Shown piece after piece: positions 30,527 to 41,454 of a stretch of 64,000 nt of DNA (positions within the stretch are counted from its first letter, which is position 1; each line of letters begins with the position of its first letter). Both the position numbers and the translations under genes were made by a program. The DNA lies in contig OX438747.1 in the NCBI GenBank assembly GCA_949316235.1, positions 7,926,924-7,990,923 on the forward strand. The letters are read 5' to 3'. Source of the stretch: Oegoconia quadripuncta. Taxonomy: Eukaryota; Arthropoda; Insecta; Lepidoptera; Autostichidae. Under the pieces are notes generated by a model, which made no database searches, was not told where the DNA came from, and saw only the letters and a program-made list of their open reading frames with translations.

Positions 30527-31261
30527 ATGGCCGCCGCCCACACGCACACGGGCCCCGCGCCCTCTGAACGTCGGCCTGAGGGTCGTGCCGGTTCACGCCG
30601 TATCTTCCCACCGCAATTCAAGTTACAAGTTCTCGAAGCATATAGACGCGATGCTCAATGTCGCGGCAATCAACGTGCTACTGCCAGAAAGTTTGGCATT
30701 CATCGACGTCAGATACAAAAGTGGCTTCAGGCCGAACCCGCACTACGAGCAGCTCTTTTAAGACGAGCACCCCAGCCAGCACCATCACCGCCACCATACG
30801 CAGCCGGTTCACCTGAAAGTGCGCGGTTGCCTTCACCACCACCTGCCGCTCTTCCCACATCAGTGCAGGTGGCCACGCCAGTGCAGGTGTCTACGCCAGT
30901 GCAGGTGCCCACACCGGTACAAGTGCCCACACCTCTGCAGGTGCCTATGCCCGTACTGCCCTTGGTTGCAGAACCTATAGACTTGTCTGTACGACGACCT
31001 TCACCACCACCGGCTCCACAACCTGTGTATTTACCTCTACCTGCAGCTGAACCACCTCGGAAACCGTTTAAGTTGTTCCGGCCATATCTACTGGGGGACG
31101 AAGAAGACAAGAGGCCGGCAATAGCGTCTCTACCAGTATCCTGCGGGATGCATGGATCCGCCTTTGTACCAGTACAGAGCGCAGCTGGATGCGCAATGAC
31201 CATGTGTCCTGCTCCACGCTGGTGTGCACCTATGCCCTCTTTTCCGGCTCCTCTCAGATGA
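30527..31261 (+). CDS. brk: Brinker, transcriptional repressor of Dpp/BMP targets (single exon)
   Basis: 244 aa. The ATG at 30527 is the first in frame and has a strong context (A at -3, G at +4); the frame is open upstream only by non-ATG codons. Residues 22-76 are the Brinker DNA-binding domain, a helix-turn-helix that binds GGCGYY (RRIFPPQFKLQVLEAYR, GNQRATARKFGIHRRQIQKW). PIDLS at 150-154 is a CtBP-binding motif and FRPY at 184-187 resembles the Groucho-binding FKPY of fly Brinker. Between them lie five hexapeptide repeats of VQVPTP type (113-142). Brinker acts in the nucleus to repress Dpp targets and is itself repressed by Dpp. The protein is much shorter than fly Brinker but keeps DBD and both corepressor motifs in the same order. 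The gene is intronless, as in Drosophila. Confidence 0.94.
   Translation: MAAAHTHTGPAPSERRPEGRAGSRRIFPPQFKLQVLEAYRRDAQCRGNQRATARKFGIHRRQIQKWLQAEPALRAALLRRAPQPAPSPPPYAAGSPESARLPSPPPAALPTSVQVATPVQVSTPVQVPTPVQVPTPLQVPMPVLPLVAEPIDLSVRRPSPPPAPQPVYLPLPAAEPPRKPFKLFRPYLLGDEEDKRPAIASLPVSCGMHGSAFVPVQSAAGCAMTMCPAPRWCAPMPSFPAPLR
30863..30952 (+). repeat. 18-bp coding minisatellite in brinker
   Basis: Five tandem 18-bp units (GTGCAGGTGNCCACGCCA type) encode VQVATP, VQVSTP, VQVPTP, VQVPTP and LQVPMP. Likely to vary in copy number between individuals or species. Confidence 0.85.
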
Positions 31262-31513
31262 GAGGATGCCTTTGGGGCTCAGCTCCGTATCTCCTGTGAT
31301 CTAGTCGCCGACGCCCGCCTGGCGCCGCCTGGGGCGTAGCCCTCCATCACCGTGCCTTAACGTACACGCCGCCATAGTGCATTAAAGCCATCATCTCAAG
31401 ATGATAGCCTATTTTTGTGTATAAATATAAGAATGTATTTTTATATGTGGGGTTTATGAAGCATACCTACATTTATAAAGAATGATTATTATAACGATTA
31501 TTATTATTATTGT

Positions 31514-31519
31514 AATAAA
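31514..31519 (+). terminator. Likely brinker polyadenylation signal
   Basis: AATAAA 253 nt after the stop codon, followed within 25 nt by T-rich and A-rich sequence. An ATTAAA at 31381-31386 is a weaker alternative. Confidence 0.5.
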
Positions 31520-31539
31520 GAGAGTTGTTTAATATTAAT

Positions 31540-32650
31540 AAAAAAAGTATTTTAATTTATGGCGTTTGCTTGACCGGATCCTTAACGTGAGGCAGGTAGC
31601 GCCGGCGCCATTCGCCTTTACGGCTTATCTGTTCACCCTTTCTCTAATGCTAATTTAAAAACCATTAAAGTATAATATAACTATAAACGATTAGCGTACA
31701 CACAGTAGGTTTTTGTATTGTATTTTACAATTAAATTAATTACATTGTAGGTACCTACTTCTCGAATTATTAAAAGTACCTCTATGTGTATGCACATGCG
31801 AAAACTACATATAAATTCACAAAGGTGAATCTCTAATTTTCGCATGCGCATACAAACAAAAGCGAACAACTCAAAAATCACTCTGCATGTACTTAGGTAG
31901 CTATGTCAAACTCGGATTCTTATCAAGAAAAAATAATAATTGTAGTCCTTTCGATGTAACCGATTTTCAGAAATGCCCTAAATTGCGATAAATCGCCGCA
32001 CCTGGCAATATTGGTCTATTGTTTTAACATATTAGGGACGGAAAGGTAGGTGTGAAACTAATCAGGTGTTTTTTTTATATTATAAAATAATATTTCTTGA
32101 TTTAAGCGCACGCAGTGCGCAGGCCAAGTTCACAAAATAAGAATGCACGTCCGCTGTGCACTTTTTTTTTGAGTACGTTCACGAATTGCTCCGAGTCACT
32201 TTTGATCAATTGTAACTCTGTACCTATTTGTGATAGATATAAATTCTTTCTTATAAAAAATAACGTTCCCCCATGAAAAACGACGGGTGTTATGTATTTG
32301 ACGACGTTGTGTATATGTCCAGTCTTTGTTCGGATATATTTCAATGATCCGTAGTCAGATAAACACATCAAAAACCGATAGCATTTTCAGGGGGCGAAAC
32401 CAGTCAGTTAAATCACACAAAGTCACTCTTTCGCACATTGATCAGAAAGTGTCAGTTATTTGCGAAAGTGGTCGGACCTTTCAGTTATTTTTTAGTAACT
32501 CTGTTATTAAAAAACCCTGAAAGATAATGCATGAAACGTAAAAAATGCTCAGCTGAAAGATTTGTTACTGCATGTTGTGGTTAAAGAGAGAAAAGAACAA
32601 GAAGAATACATCAAAAAAAAGGAAACAGTAAAATGGTAGATACGAAGAAA
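31540..32650. other. Intergenic downstream of brinker
   Basis: 31780-31890 is MITE family C copy 2 (minus). The rest has no gene; the open frames at 32102-32520 lack domains. Confidence 0.45.
31690..31890 (-). mobile_element. MITE family C, copy 2
   Basis: Reversed relative to 27320-27500: GTATGCACATGCGAAAACTA...TCACAAAGGTGAATCT...TTTTCGCATGCGCATAC. The outer arms pair over about 20 bp and an inner TTCAC/GTGAA pair sits in the loop. Confidence 0.65.
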
Positions 32651-32654
32651 AATT

Positions 32655-32890
32655 TTTTCTTATTTGGAACTCATACTTTCTCCAAGTTTACTTTATTTAA
32701 TTTAATTATTTGAGTTATTATTATTTAAGTGGAATAGGCTACAAACGCGACCGTCAAATGACACAATTAACGCTTTATTCGATGATACTTTTGAAAAAAA
32801 AAAAAAATATATATCTATGCCAATACCTTCTATTTCGCTTACCTAATATGCTCTAATTCTTTCCTTATGATAAAAAACCTCATCCGGTAT
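32655..32890 (+). mobile_element. MITE family A, copy 3, left-truncated
   Basis: Carries TATTTGGAACTCATA, GCGACCGTCAAATGACACAAT, GCCAATACCTTCTATTTCGC and ends CTCATCCGGTA. It lacks the left terminus. Confidence 0.7.
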
Positions 32891-32948
32891 AACTTTTTGT
32901 ATTTCATCTTTATATTAGTTGATTTTGTAATCAAACAATGAACAACTC

Positions 32949-33103
32949 TTAGGCCCGTATTTCAGAATGTTGCTCAAGCGAAGATGTGCGCTTGAGCATA
33001 GATAGAAAGAGATGCCACTATAAAAGTTACATAAAGCTGTCCCCTTTTAACTGTATTTAAGCGGAGATCTCTGCTGGAGTAACATTCCGTAATACGGGCA
33101 TAA
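32949..33103. mobile_element. MITE family D, complete copy
   Basis: About 155 bp with inverted ends TTAGGCCCGTATTTCAGAATGTTGCTC and its partner (GAGTAACATTCCGTAATACGGGCATAA), about 24 of 27 positions matching. An inner palindrome CTCAAGCG...CGCTTGAG lies at 32975-32998. A related end is at 49308. Confidence 0.75.
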
Positions 33104-33145
33104 ACGTGTAATCCTTCTTATTCGGTTGTTTTATTAGGAACTGTA

Positions 33146-33358
33146 TACAGGGTGAAATTTAATTAGTGTAATTCCTGTTTACTAGTGACTCCATTCCTGA
33201 TTACGAAGAAATTCCCCCAAGGAACCATAGTCGAATTCGATCAAAAAAATTTTCGATTACCCATACAAAGTAAACCATTCTGTCTAACAATTTTCGGCTG
33301 GTGACTCCACTCCTGATTACTTTCCACTAGAAACCATAGCCGAATTCAAATTCTTTGC
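33146..33358 (+). mobile_element. MITE family B, copy 3
   Basis: Starts TACAGGGTGAAATTTAATTAG and carries CTGATTACGAAGAAATT, TCTAACAATTTTCGGCTGGTG and AACCATAGCCGAATTCAAATTC. The right end is degenerate. Confidence 0.65.
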
Positions 33359-34727
33359 ATGTTATTTACGAGGGTGGTGCAGGTTGCCTATGGGGACGGT
33401 GGAGGCCAATTGTTAAAGTTTCTTTATTATTTTTATCCCTAACAGTCCTAATACCTACAAACAATACTTATTTAAATGGTCAGTTAAAGTCTGTTTTATT
33501 TATTAAATCTAAGTCAGCAAAATCAGTTTTTTTGGACTGTCAACTTGTATCGACCCCTGCATGTTTCTTATATTTTCTTGGATTAGACCACTTTCAGAAA
33601 AACAAACGCATGGTGATTTGAAATTCTTATTTGTATTAGCCTCATTATAGGTACTCTAAAAATGTTCAGAGTTAGTAGGTATGGACTGTGGTCTTGCAGC
33701 TATAGCATGAACATTTTTAGTCACTGGTCGTTTTAACCATACGTAATGTGGTGTTATCCGTCCCCAGTTTCTGTACCAACAAAATTTGTCTCTATGGGCC
33801 GAATGATGAATAACGATAAAAATAAGGACAATATATTTTTTAATTTCCATGTGTTCACACCTTGGAAATAGACCACTTTGAAAATATGGTATTAGTTACC
33901 TATCTTTCTTCTCTTGACTTGACTTTGTTGACTACGCACAGCGCCATGGTTGGCACAGTGAACCGAAAAGTAAAAAAAAATCGTGCTAGCTGTAGGACTT
34001 TAAACCTATGATTACTTAACTCATTATAGCTAATAATACTCGCAGCTCTTTCATTCCAAAGCACCAAATTTTAAATTGATAAAACTAAAATCCGGAATGA
34101 GTTTGTGCAATAAAAAATATAAACGAGAATTTGCCTACAAGAAGGTTCTCATTATACAAAATATATTCGACCACCATCGCGTAATTATTTGGGAATAAAA
34201 CTTACATAGGTAGTTGCTAGTTGCCGTAAATGACGTAGATTTAAATGTATAAGTTATTGTTGGATATTTCGTCATAATAACCGTAATTAAATAAAAATTT
34301 AAACACATCTATATATACACGGCAACTAGTATTAACTTTCACTTTAATAAATAAAGTGCGAAAAATATTTCATAAATTTTTACGTGGTCGTTTATTGCTT
34401 GAAGCCAAGTTACCATCGTACCCTTAAGTTTATATAAAGACAGGAATATATTACATATATAACGCATTCCTACGGTTCTGTTACTAGCATTATCTGTAGT
34501 AGAAACGATAAATGATTCCAGACGATTACTCAGAAACTTTAAAAGATAATTGATAAACAAAAACTGGCTCTACTATGACCTCAGGATGTGGAAATAGCTA
34601 CAAAAAATTAGGCGGTGTCTTTGTCGGTTTTGTTGGAATATTTTTAAGGAACCGAAGTAAGCTCGACTCTCCATACAAACAAAGTTCCATCTTCTTTTGT
34701 AAACCAAAGATTAATCGACATTTTCGA
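33359..34727. other. Intergenic, no gene seen
   Basis: AT-rich. The open frames at 33355-33621, 33656-33850 and 34339-34560 show no domain. Confidence 0.4.
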
Positions 34728-34862
34728 AACTAGCGATTGCGTATTCGAATCCCGCTGGTGAATGTTCGGGTGATCAATAGGTTCGAACATTTATTTCCGA
34801 GCTATGGATGCTTATTAAATATTTCTAATATGTCTAAATTTTATTCATAAAAATAAGCTTCT
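34728..34862 (+). repeat. SINE family 1, fragment
   Basis: Starts in the B box (TTCGAATCCCGCTGGTG) and continues through the family body (ATTTATTTCCGAGCTATGGATG). The A box half is lost. Confidence 0.55.
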
Positions 34863-35517
34863 ATTTACTAGCCGAAGTACACGAGACCAAACTTGACGGG
34901 TTAAAACTCTTCATGCCATCATAAGACCCATGACCACCTCACGGCTCTATCATCAGACCTATGATATTAGCATAATCAAAGAAGTTATCAAGAGGATTCT
35001 AACGAGTCCTTCGTAGGGTTTCATTCATTTTCATCTCTCATATCTTCAGTTTCATCCAGTAGCTTCACCATTTGATAAGCTCTATTAATTGTCACCGAAA
35101 TTACGCGTGCATGTCAAATTTCAAACCAATTGGTGACTTGTAATATTTCACTTGTTCATATTTTAATCTCATTCTATTATGTCTTACAGGTATATGAACC
35201 CTATCAATCACAAGTACCATAAAACATTTTCTGACTTTTTGTCCATGACATGGACATTAATCCCTCAGTGAAATTCAGTCTATTCGATTTTTTAAAGATA
35301 TTTTTTCGTACTTGCAAGTCGAGGAAGGCTTTCCATTCCGACTACATACAGCACTCCATTTCAATGGAGGTATTCTATGAAACAGAAGACATGAATAAAA
35401 AATCTAATATGATTAAAATGAAGTTAACAAGGTAAGGTAGGTATTCGTAAAAACGAAAATACTTACAAACATTCGTAGCTACTTACGTACCTACGTGTAA
35501 CATTAAAACCGCGGCGC

Positions 35518-35533
35518 GACGCGACAATGTCTG
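35518..35533 (+). promoter_or_regulatory. One-mismatch BMP silencer-like site
   Basis: GACGCG-ACAAT-GTCTG fits GRCGNC-N5-GTCTG except for the last base of the first half. It lies 0.5 kb from the perfect site at 36040, in a CG-rich patch. Confidence 0.2.
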
Positions 35534-36039
35534 CCACTCAAATGTTTAATTTGTTATCCAATAATAATATGATGATTGCGCAATCGCTAACAAATTAGTT
35601 TTTAACGACTTATCTAAGCATATTATTATTATCTACCTATAAATTTTACATACAACGACCGCACTGACATGGATCCACACATTACAATTTATTGATTTCT
35701 CTGAAGAATACAAGCATTTATCGTAACTTTCTTGCTAAAATAGTTGCTTAGACTTAGGTACCTACTCTGCAACGATAAACAATAATACAGGATGAATTTG
35801 AATTCGTGTAATTCCTGTTTACTGGTGACTCTGGTGACAAAACATGGCTAAGAACCATCTTGATAAAAAAATACAAACAACATGAACAGCAACGTTATTT
35901 TATGGGGTATGTATTGTATAGGTATTGTACCTAATATTGGTATGTATTGTCTAGGTATTGTACGTAACTCTACCTAATTATGTCACTATTTGATCTTACG
36001 CATAAAGTGAAACGTTCCGTGTCTTGGGTAAAAAAGGCT

Positions 36040-36055
36040 GGCGTCAAGCAGTCTG
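36040..36055 (+). promoter_or_regulatory. Candidate BMP silencer element downstream of brinker
   Basis: GGCGTC-AAGCA-GTCTG is a perfect GRCGNC-N5-GTCTG match at the edge of a GC-rich patch (36055-36120), 4.8 kb after the brk stop. Neighbouring bases are unique sequence, not a recognised repeat. Confidence 0.5.
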
Positions 36056-36324
36056 TTAGACCTAGACGTCCCGTCCCGCTTCGTCCCCTGCCGCCGCGCC
36101 GCCGCCCGCCGACCCGCCTCAATATACGACTATGGTAGCAAAGTAAGCAGATTAGATAATAGTTACTGCACGGTGCACTAACGATCACCGCGGCATCATC
36201 CTCATGATCTAATGTAGTGTGTGAGCGATCTGTGACTGTAGGTAAAGTCTATCCTCAGTGCATGTAGCACGCAACAGGCCTGCAGTGACGGTCTTCATTT
36301 TGTGTTTTCTTTTTCAATAACCTG

Positions 36325-37190
36325 AGTTGTCCCACCGCTGGGCAAAATCCCCCCTATCTCCAGTGTCTCCAGTGCAATATCTCTCCACTTCTTACTGAAA
36401 GAATCCAGCTCATCGCGTCATCGGTTTTTGGGCCTACCTCTGTCGTGCCTGCTTGTCGTGTGGGACCCAATTTGTGCACATCTTAGCCCATTTTCCTGAG
36501 ACATCCTACAGAGGTTAACCGCCCAATTCCATATTAAATTGCCAGCTTTCTTAACTTTAACACATCTATTATGCGAGTTCTGGAGCGCAAAATGGAGTTC
36601 CGGCCTCGGTCCGTCCTCTTTACTGCGAGAATGCTACGTGCTCCATTGCCCGCTGGCAAACCGCGAATTTGAACTTTTGTGACTCGGCTAACGACAAGGT
36701 TTGAGCACCATATGTTAGGATAGGCAGGATGCACATAACGATGAGTTTGCGCTTTAGCGCCAAAGAAAGGTCTCCTTTCCTCCTCCTCCAGGCGCTCGAC
36801 TTCTTTGTCTTGCCGGTTGCCAAAAGAGACTGGCTGGCTCAGATAAATATATTCATTGGCATAGTCTATTTCCTGCCCATCTACAGTGACCCTATGTTTG
36901 TGTTATTTGTCTTAACCTTGATTTTCGACCAATAAATTCATGTAGAGTCCAACCTCGCGGCGGCGGCGTTGAGATCTTCTAGCACGTTTTGCAATTCGTG
37001 TGCTGTTGATAAGAGGAGAATAATATCATCGGCGTATACGTACCTATGTTTGTTAACTTTTTTCGCCGGTTTCAAAACTATACGGTCGTCAGAGCCTTAA
37101 AAACCTCTTCGAGAGTGCTGGTTAATAGCTTAGGAGAGAGCGGGTCGCCCTGCTTGACGTCTCTGCTGATGCGGGACGTTGCTTTGGCCC
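36325..37190 (-). pseudogene. RTE-clade LINE reverse transcriptase remnant
   Basis: On the minus strand, across frame breaks: VKQGDPLSPKLLTSTLEEVF (RT), ADDIILLSSTANELQ (catalytic YADD region), GQEIDYANEYIYLSQP, then the connecting region and a C-terminal block (GARSILAVKRTDRGRN, RGRPKNR). This is the RTE order. Stops and frameshifts make it inactive. Confidence 0.8.
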
Positions 37191-38975
37191 AAGTGATGGG
37201 AGTTTAATGTTTGCCGTGCTTTGTGAATAGATGTGTCTTAGCGGAGCTAAGTAAGTGGGTACTATACTTTGGGACTGACTTGGGAAAACAGACTGTCAGG
37301 TGATCACTAGCCTGTCTCAAATCCACCAATCCACACCGGCGGGCGCGCATGTGTGCCCGACCATTGCAGTGGGGACATAAGGCTGTTGACCTATATAAGG
37401 CGTTGCATGTAAAATATTATTAAAAAAATATTAATGTGTTATTGTAAAATTACACTTGAGATTCATGTAATGATATTCAATGGTTTTTGATTTCGTAATA
37501 GTGCTTTGACCTTTAACTGGACTGCAGAGTAATAGAACACTCGATCTCCATCATCATACCTATATAATAGGTGTACGCTACAATGTTGCTTTGGTTTCAA
37601 TAGTAGATAGGTATGTAGATATATCTATATAGCGTTGCATTAAGTGCATTAATCACACACAATCATAAATTAATGTCACACAACTTGTTGAAAATAAAAT
37701 GAAGAATACAATAAATATGGTGCATACGGTGCCTATTTGGGTTTTGCCTCGCGACAAAAATATGCATAGGGCATAAGTACTCGTACCTACCTGCCATAGT
37801 AAATATACCTATGCACCTAGGTAATTATTTTGGTGCTCGCCCGGGCCACTGACGTGTTTGACGTTTCTGCTTATTCGCGATATATTTTTGAACACATTTT
37901 AGCGAAGCGCGGCGACTTCACGCATTTCCTGCACATTCGCTGCATCTGCAGATGCTATATGATATTTACGACGCTCTGCCGGACGAATGTGATGGCCCAT
38001 AAAGCACAAGTTGTAGGTATAGCACCACTATGATGTCAAGGATATTTTTGGCACAAGCATTGGTCTGTTATATCTAGGTAGGAAGGCACATCACGACGGT
38101 CTAGTTAATAAGATTTTTATTGAATAGGAGGGTGTAACCAATTCATAAGAGCCTGGAAAGCAATATAGACTAAGATAATAATACCTATACAGGTACGAAG
38201 TAGATACCTGTATATAATTTCTTCTGCAACTACCTTAGGAATTAAGTTCCATATAAATATGTAACTATTATTGGTGTACAAGAAAGAATATTAGTTGTTA
38301 ATTTAGATAAAATTTTTCTATTTCTTAGATTTACATTGGATTTCATTGTTTTTAGATGGTAGGTAAGTAATTTATCGTTTATCGAAAAAGTAGGTAGCTG
38401 AGCCATGAAGATAACAATGATGACAATATTACTTGCCTACTATTATAAATATCATCTACTAGATGAAACCACTGACTTATATATTATAATAACCTGCCTA
38501 CTACTACCTACCTAGTAGTAGACAATAACACCGTTCGCCTATGCAGCTTGGGGACCATGTTCTTTTTAAAGATAAATATTGCTTGATGTAAACAAAATAC
38601 TTACCTATTAGGTAGGTTTAGGGTAGGTAGGATTAGGCATAAACAAATTCGTAATCTGATAAATCAGATAATATAACCAATTTCAAGACATTTCCTGGTA
38701 TTAATCATAGCCTAAATGCAACTTATTGTTTTGTACCTATGTCGGTTTCCTTCTAGAATTTTAAGTGTGTGGAAGAAACGTGGAACGTCTAACAGGATAT
38801 GTAACCTATCTATCTCAAATTCTACTCTATGTATAAAATGCCATCATAAATTACTTAGGTAGGTACCTATATTCAAACAGCACTGATCACGATAAACACA
38901 CTATTAAATAAAATGCTTTACCAATTTGTCTATTCATTACACCAACCACCACTTTCGTATGAACAAAATTATAAA
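37191..38975. other. Intergenic, no gene seen
   Basis: 37250-37390 resembles a dispersed lepidopteran repeat (CCACACCGGCGGGCGCGCATG). The remainder is AT-rich with many GTAGGTAC words. Confidence 0.4.
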
Positions 38976-39534
38976 AGTAAAAAACCGGCCAAGTGCGTGT
39001 CGGGCCACGCACAGTGTAGAGTTCCATACTTGCCCTCACAATATGCGGACTTGGAAAGGGGCTTTTTGTTTAACAAATAATTTTCAACGGAAAGTACAAT
39101 TTATTCTCATTAACTTGTAAAACGTATTAAAATAGTATAAATATTACATATTCACGCATCAAAAACCAGCTGTTTTGTTTTTAGGGGGCGGACACTAGAC
39201 TAACAAAAATTACTATTTTAAAGCTTAATATTTCTTCGGATCCCTAAAAAAAAAAAACTGTTTAAGATAAGCTGTAATATTTTTAACGACCGATCCAACG
39301 ACACGCCCACTCGTTGGGGTACAAAAATAAAAGAAAATTCATCCCCACTTAGAGGGGAGGAACCCTAAAAAAACATTTTTCAAGATTTTATTTAACTACT
39401 TTGTCGGCGTGATTAATATGAATACCCATGCCAAATTACAGCTTTCTAGTACTAAGAGCCTCTGAACTAAGCCTCTGACAGACAGATGGACATGGCGTAT
39501 CAAAGGGTTCCATGTTGACTGGGAAACCTTAAAA
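38976..39534 (+). repeat. CCGGCCAAGTGCG dispersed repeat
   Basis: Begins AAAACCGGCCAAGTGCGTGTCGGGCC and ends in CAGACAGATGGACATGGCGTATCAAAGGGTTCCATGTTG-like sequence. I know both ends as those of a non-autonomous repeat common in insects. A reversed fragment is at 20588-20632. Confidence 0.65.
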
Positions 39535-39750
39535 CCTAACTGGAAGATTTGAATGCTTTAAATAACAACAAACGGTGAAGGTGAAACGTTATATTACACT
39601 TGCACATTTTGCTTTATGAAATATTAACTAGTTACTTGAATGATTAGGCAAGGAAACACACAACACTATCGACAAAGAGTCAATTATAAAAATGTGATTG
39701 CGGGTATTGTCAGTCTCTAAATAAAACAGGAACAACTCTCAAAGTCTGTG

Positions 39751-40074
39751 TTATCCGTCGGTTACCCAACAAAAGGGCATTAAGCTGGATGGTCCCTTTG
39801 TACCGTGTTTCCTCAGTGCAAACAGAACATAATTAAGCGCGGTGCCTTTGTTTGTCTCTTCCAGAAATTCCTTTAAATGCGGAATGTTTGTACTTGCGCC
39901 GCCCGCGCCGCGCGTGGATATCCAATTGTGCTCTTTGATGTATCTTTCCAGCAGTTGGGAGTTATGTAACGCATTGGATAGATAGATTGAAAACATAATT
40001 TTTAAAAACCTTCGACGAAGTCCATCGAAAATCCATCGGCCGGTCATAGAAGTAAAATGTAATGAAAGATTCAA
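39751..40074 (-). CDS. Unrecognised 107-codon open frame
   Basis: An ATG-initiated frame of 107 aa with normal-looking amino acid balance and codon choice in its second half (KEHNWISTRGAGG, HLKEFLEETNKGTALNYV). It includes the only GC-rich patch nearby. No domain, signal peptide or membrane segment is recognised. It may be an exon, a transposon relic or chance. No splice sites decide the matter. Confidence 0.25.
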   Translation of the reverse strand: MNLSLHFTSMTGRWIFDGLRRRFLKIMFSIYLSNALHNSQLLERYIKEHNWISTRGAGGASTNIPHLKEFLEETNKGTALNYVLFALRKHGTKGPSSLMPFCWVTDG

Positions 40075-40194
40075 TCATTGAAAGGAAAATTCACACTCGA
40101 TTAATCTAACTATAATTGCCATAAAATAAAAAGTAAAGTTAAATCGAACTTGGTATTAATATAAATAATTTTCGTTGACCTGGGGTGCGATTTT

Positions 40195-40285
40195 AAAGTG
40201 GTTTTGCTTTACAGATTCACCTTGTGAATTTGTGGTTTTCGCACGCGCATTCAATTGGTGGAAGTTCAAAAATGGCGCCGCAGAA
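40195..40285 (+). repeat. MITE family C, fragment
   Basis: GATTCACCTTGTGAATTTGTGGTTTTCGCACGCGCATTCAATTGG matches the middle of 27400-27460. Confidence 0.5.
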
Positions 40286-40935
40286 GATGGTCATCAAAGT
40301 TATGAAAGCAAGACCGGTGCTGTAGTATAAAAACCCGAAACGAATTTATTGAAAAATTTCAAAGCATGATAGTTCTGATACTCTCGGGTTCACATTAGAT
40401 TATTGAGCCAATCGTTGAATTGTATAGGTACCTACTATAAGCAAAAAAGTGAAGCAATAAATAAGTAAGCAGACAATAAAGACAGGAGTTACATCTTGCA
40501 GAATACCTATGTCATTCATCCATCAGTTTATCAACAAACAAAAACCATTAAGTGTAACAACAAACAAGTGCAACAATCAATATGGTAATAAGAAACAATT
40601 TAGGCGACGAACATCTGCTATGTGGTGTATAGAAGTTTTTATTAATTTCAGCGGAGATAGCATTACCCAGTCTCTCTACAAAGACACGACTTAGAAGGTT
40701 TGGGTCTTTCTTATTCGCATAAAGCTTGAATGTTAACACATTGCAAACGCAGGCGTCTATCTCATGCATGTCGTTGTAGAGAGACTACGGAACATCTTCA
40801 TTAGTTTTCTTTATTTCAAAGACTTTTATAGTAATTCTCTATCTCTTTACGCATGAGTGTTCAGCACACCTCATTGCTATACAAGTAACCTACATACAAC
40901 CCAATATATAAGTAATTCTTTCTACTTTTCCACAT
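40286..40935. other. Intergenic, no gene seen
   Basis: AT-rich sequence without coding or clear repeat signal. Confidence 0.4.
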
Positions 40936-41285
40936 ACTCGAGTCCGTAGTTTCCGCACTTCCACCTGCTTTGGGGCAGGATGTTCGCCCCGGAGGAGGTC
41001 CTTGCGCCACTTGTACAGCGACGTCTGGGCCTTCGCCTCCAGATCCCAAGGAGATGGTCCGATAACCGCGTATGACGCTAATGGCCATCACCCTCTACGG
41101 CTTCCTCAAGAGGGCGATATTAGGGATCGTCATGGTCTACGCCCAGATCGGGCCCCGTAGGGGTCCAGTACAGGGGGCAGCTTGTCGACTGGGGACCCCC
41201 GATGTTGGGCATCGGCCGCCTTAGTGCAGCCGATGTCGCCACCAATCGGGGGCCCAGGCAGGCGAGTGTTCGCGGTAACTTCAGC
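40936..41285 (-). pseudogene. Degraded fragment of the R1-clade ORF2
   Basis: Co-linear with 12740-13143 of the intact element, including VIRGYRTIS and the region upstream of the C-terminal CCHC. It has substitutions, small indels and a deletion of about 35 bp. Both ends are truncated, it is not inside the satellite, and its right end runs straight into a SINE tail. It is an older relative of the same family. Confidence 0.85.
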
Positions 41286-41288
41286 GCG

Positions 41289-41372
41289 TGATCCGTAATA
41301 CAAGCCTTGTTGCTTAATGTGGGACCAGATGGCGCTGTGTGGATGTTCAAGGGCATTTTATTTATTTAGATA
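41289..41372 (+). repeat. SINE family 1, 3' end
   Basis: ACAAGCCTTGTTGCTTAATGTGGGACCAGATGGCGCTGTGTG... followed by TTTATTTATTTA, as at 52925-52990. Confidence 0.65.
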
Positions 41373-41454
41373 CATAGTCACTGACTTTAGCTGAAGAATT
41401 TTATGCCTACCAAAAGTATAAGTACAAATTGGAGATAATAATTATAAGAATTAG

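Noticed and set aside
30303..30761. Open frame overlapping the start of brinker
   Set aside because: Shadow in another frame; the Brinker DBD fixes the true frame.
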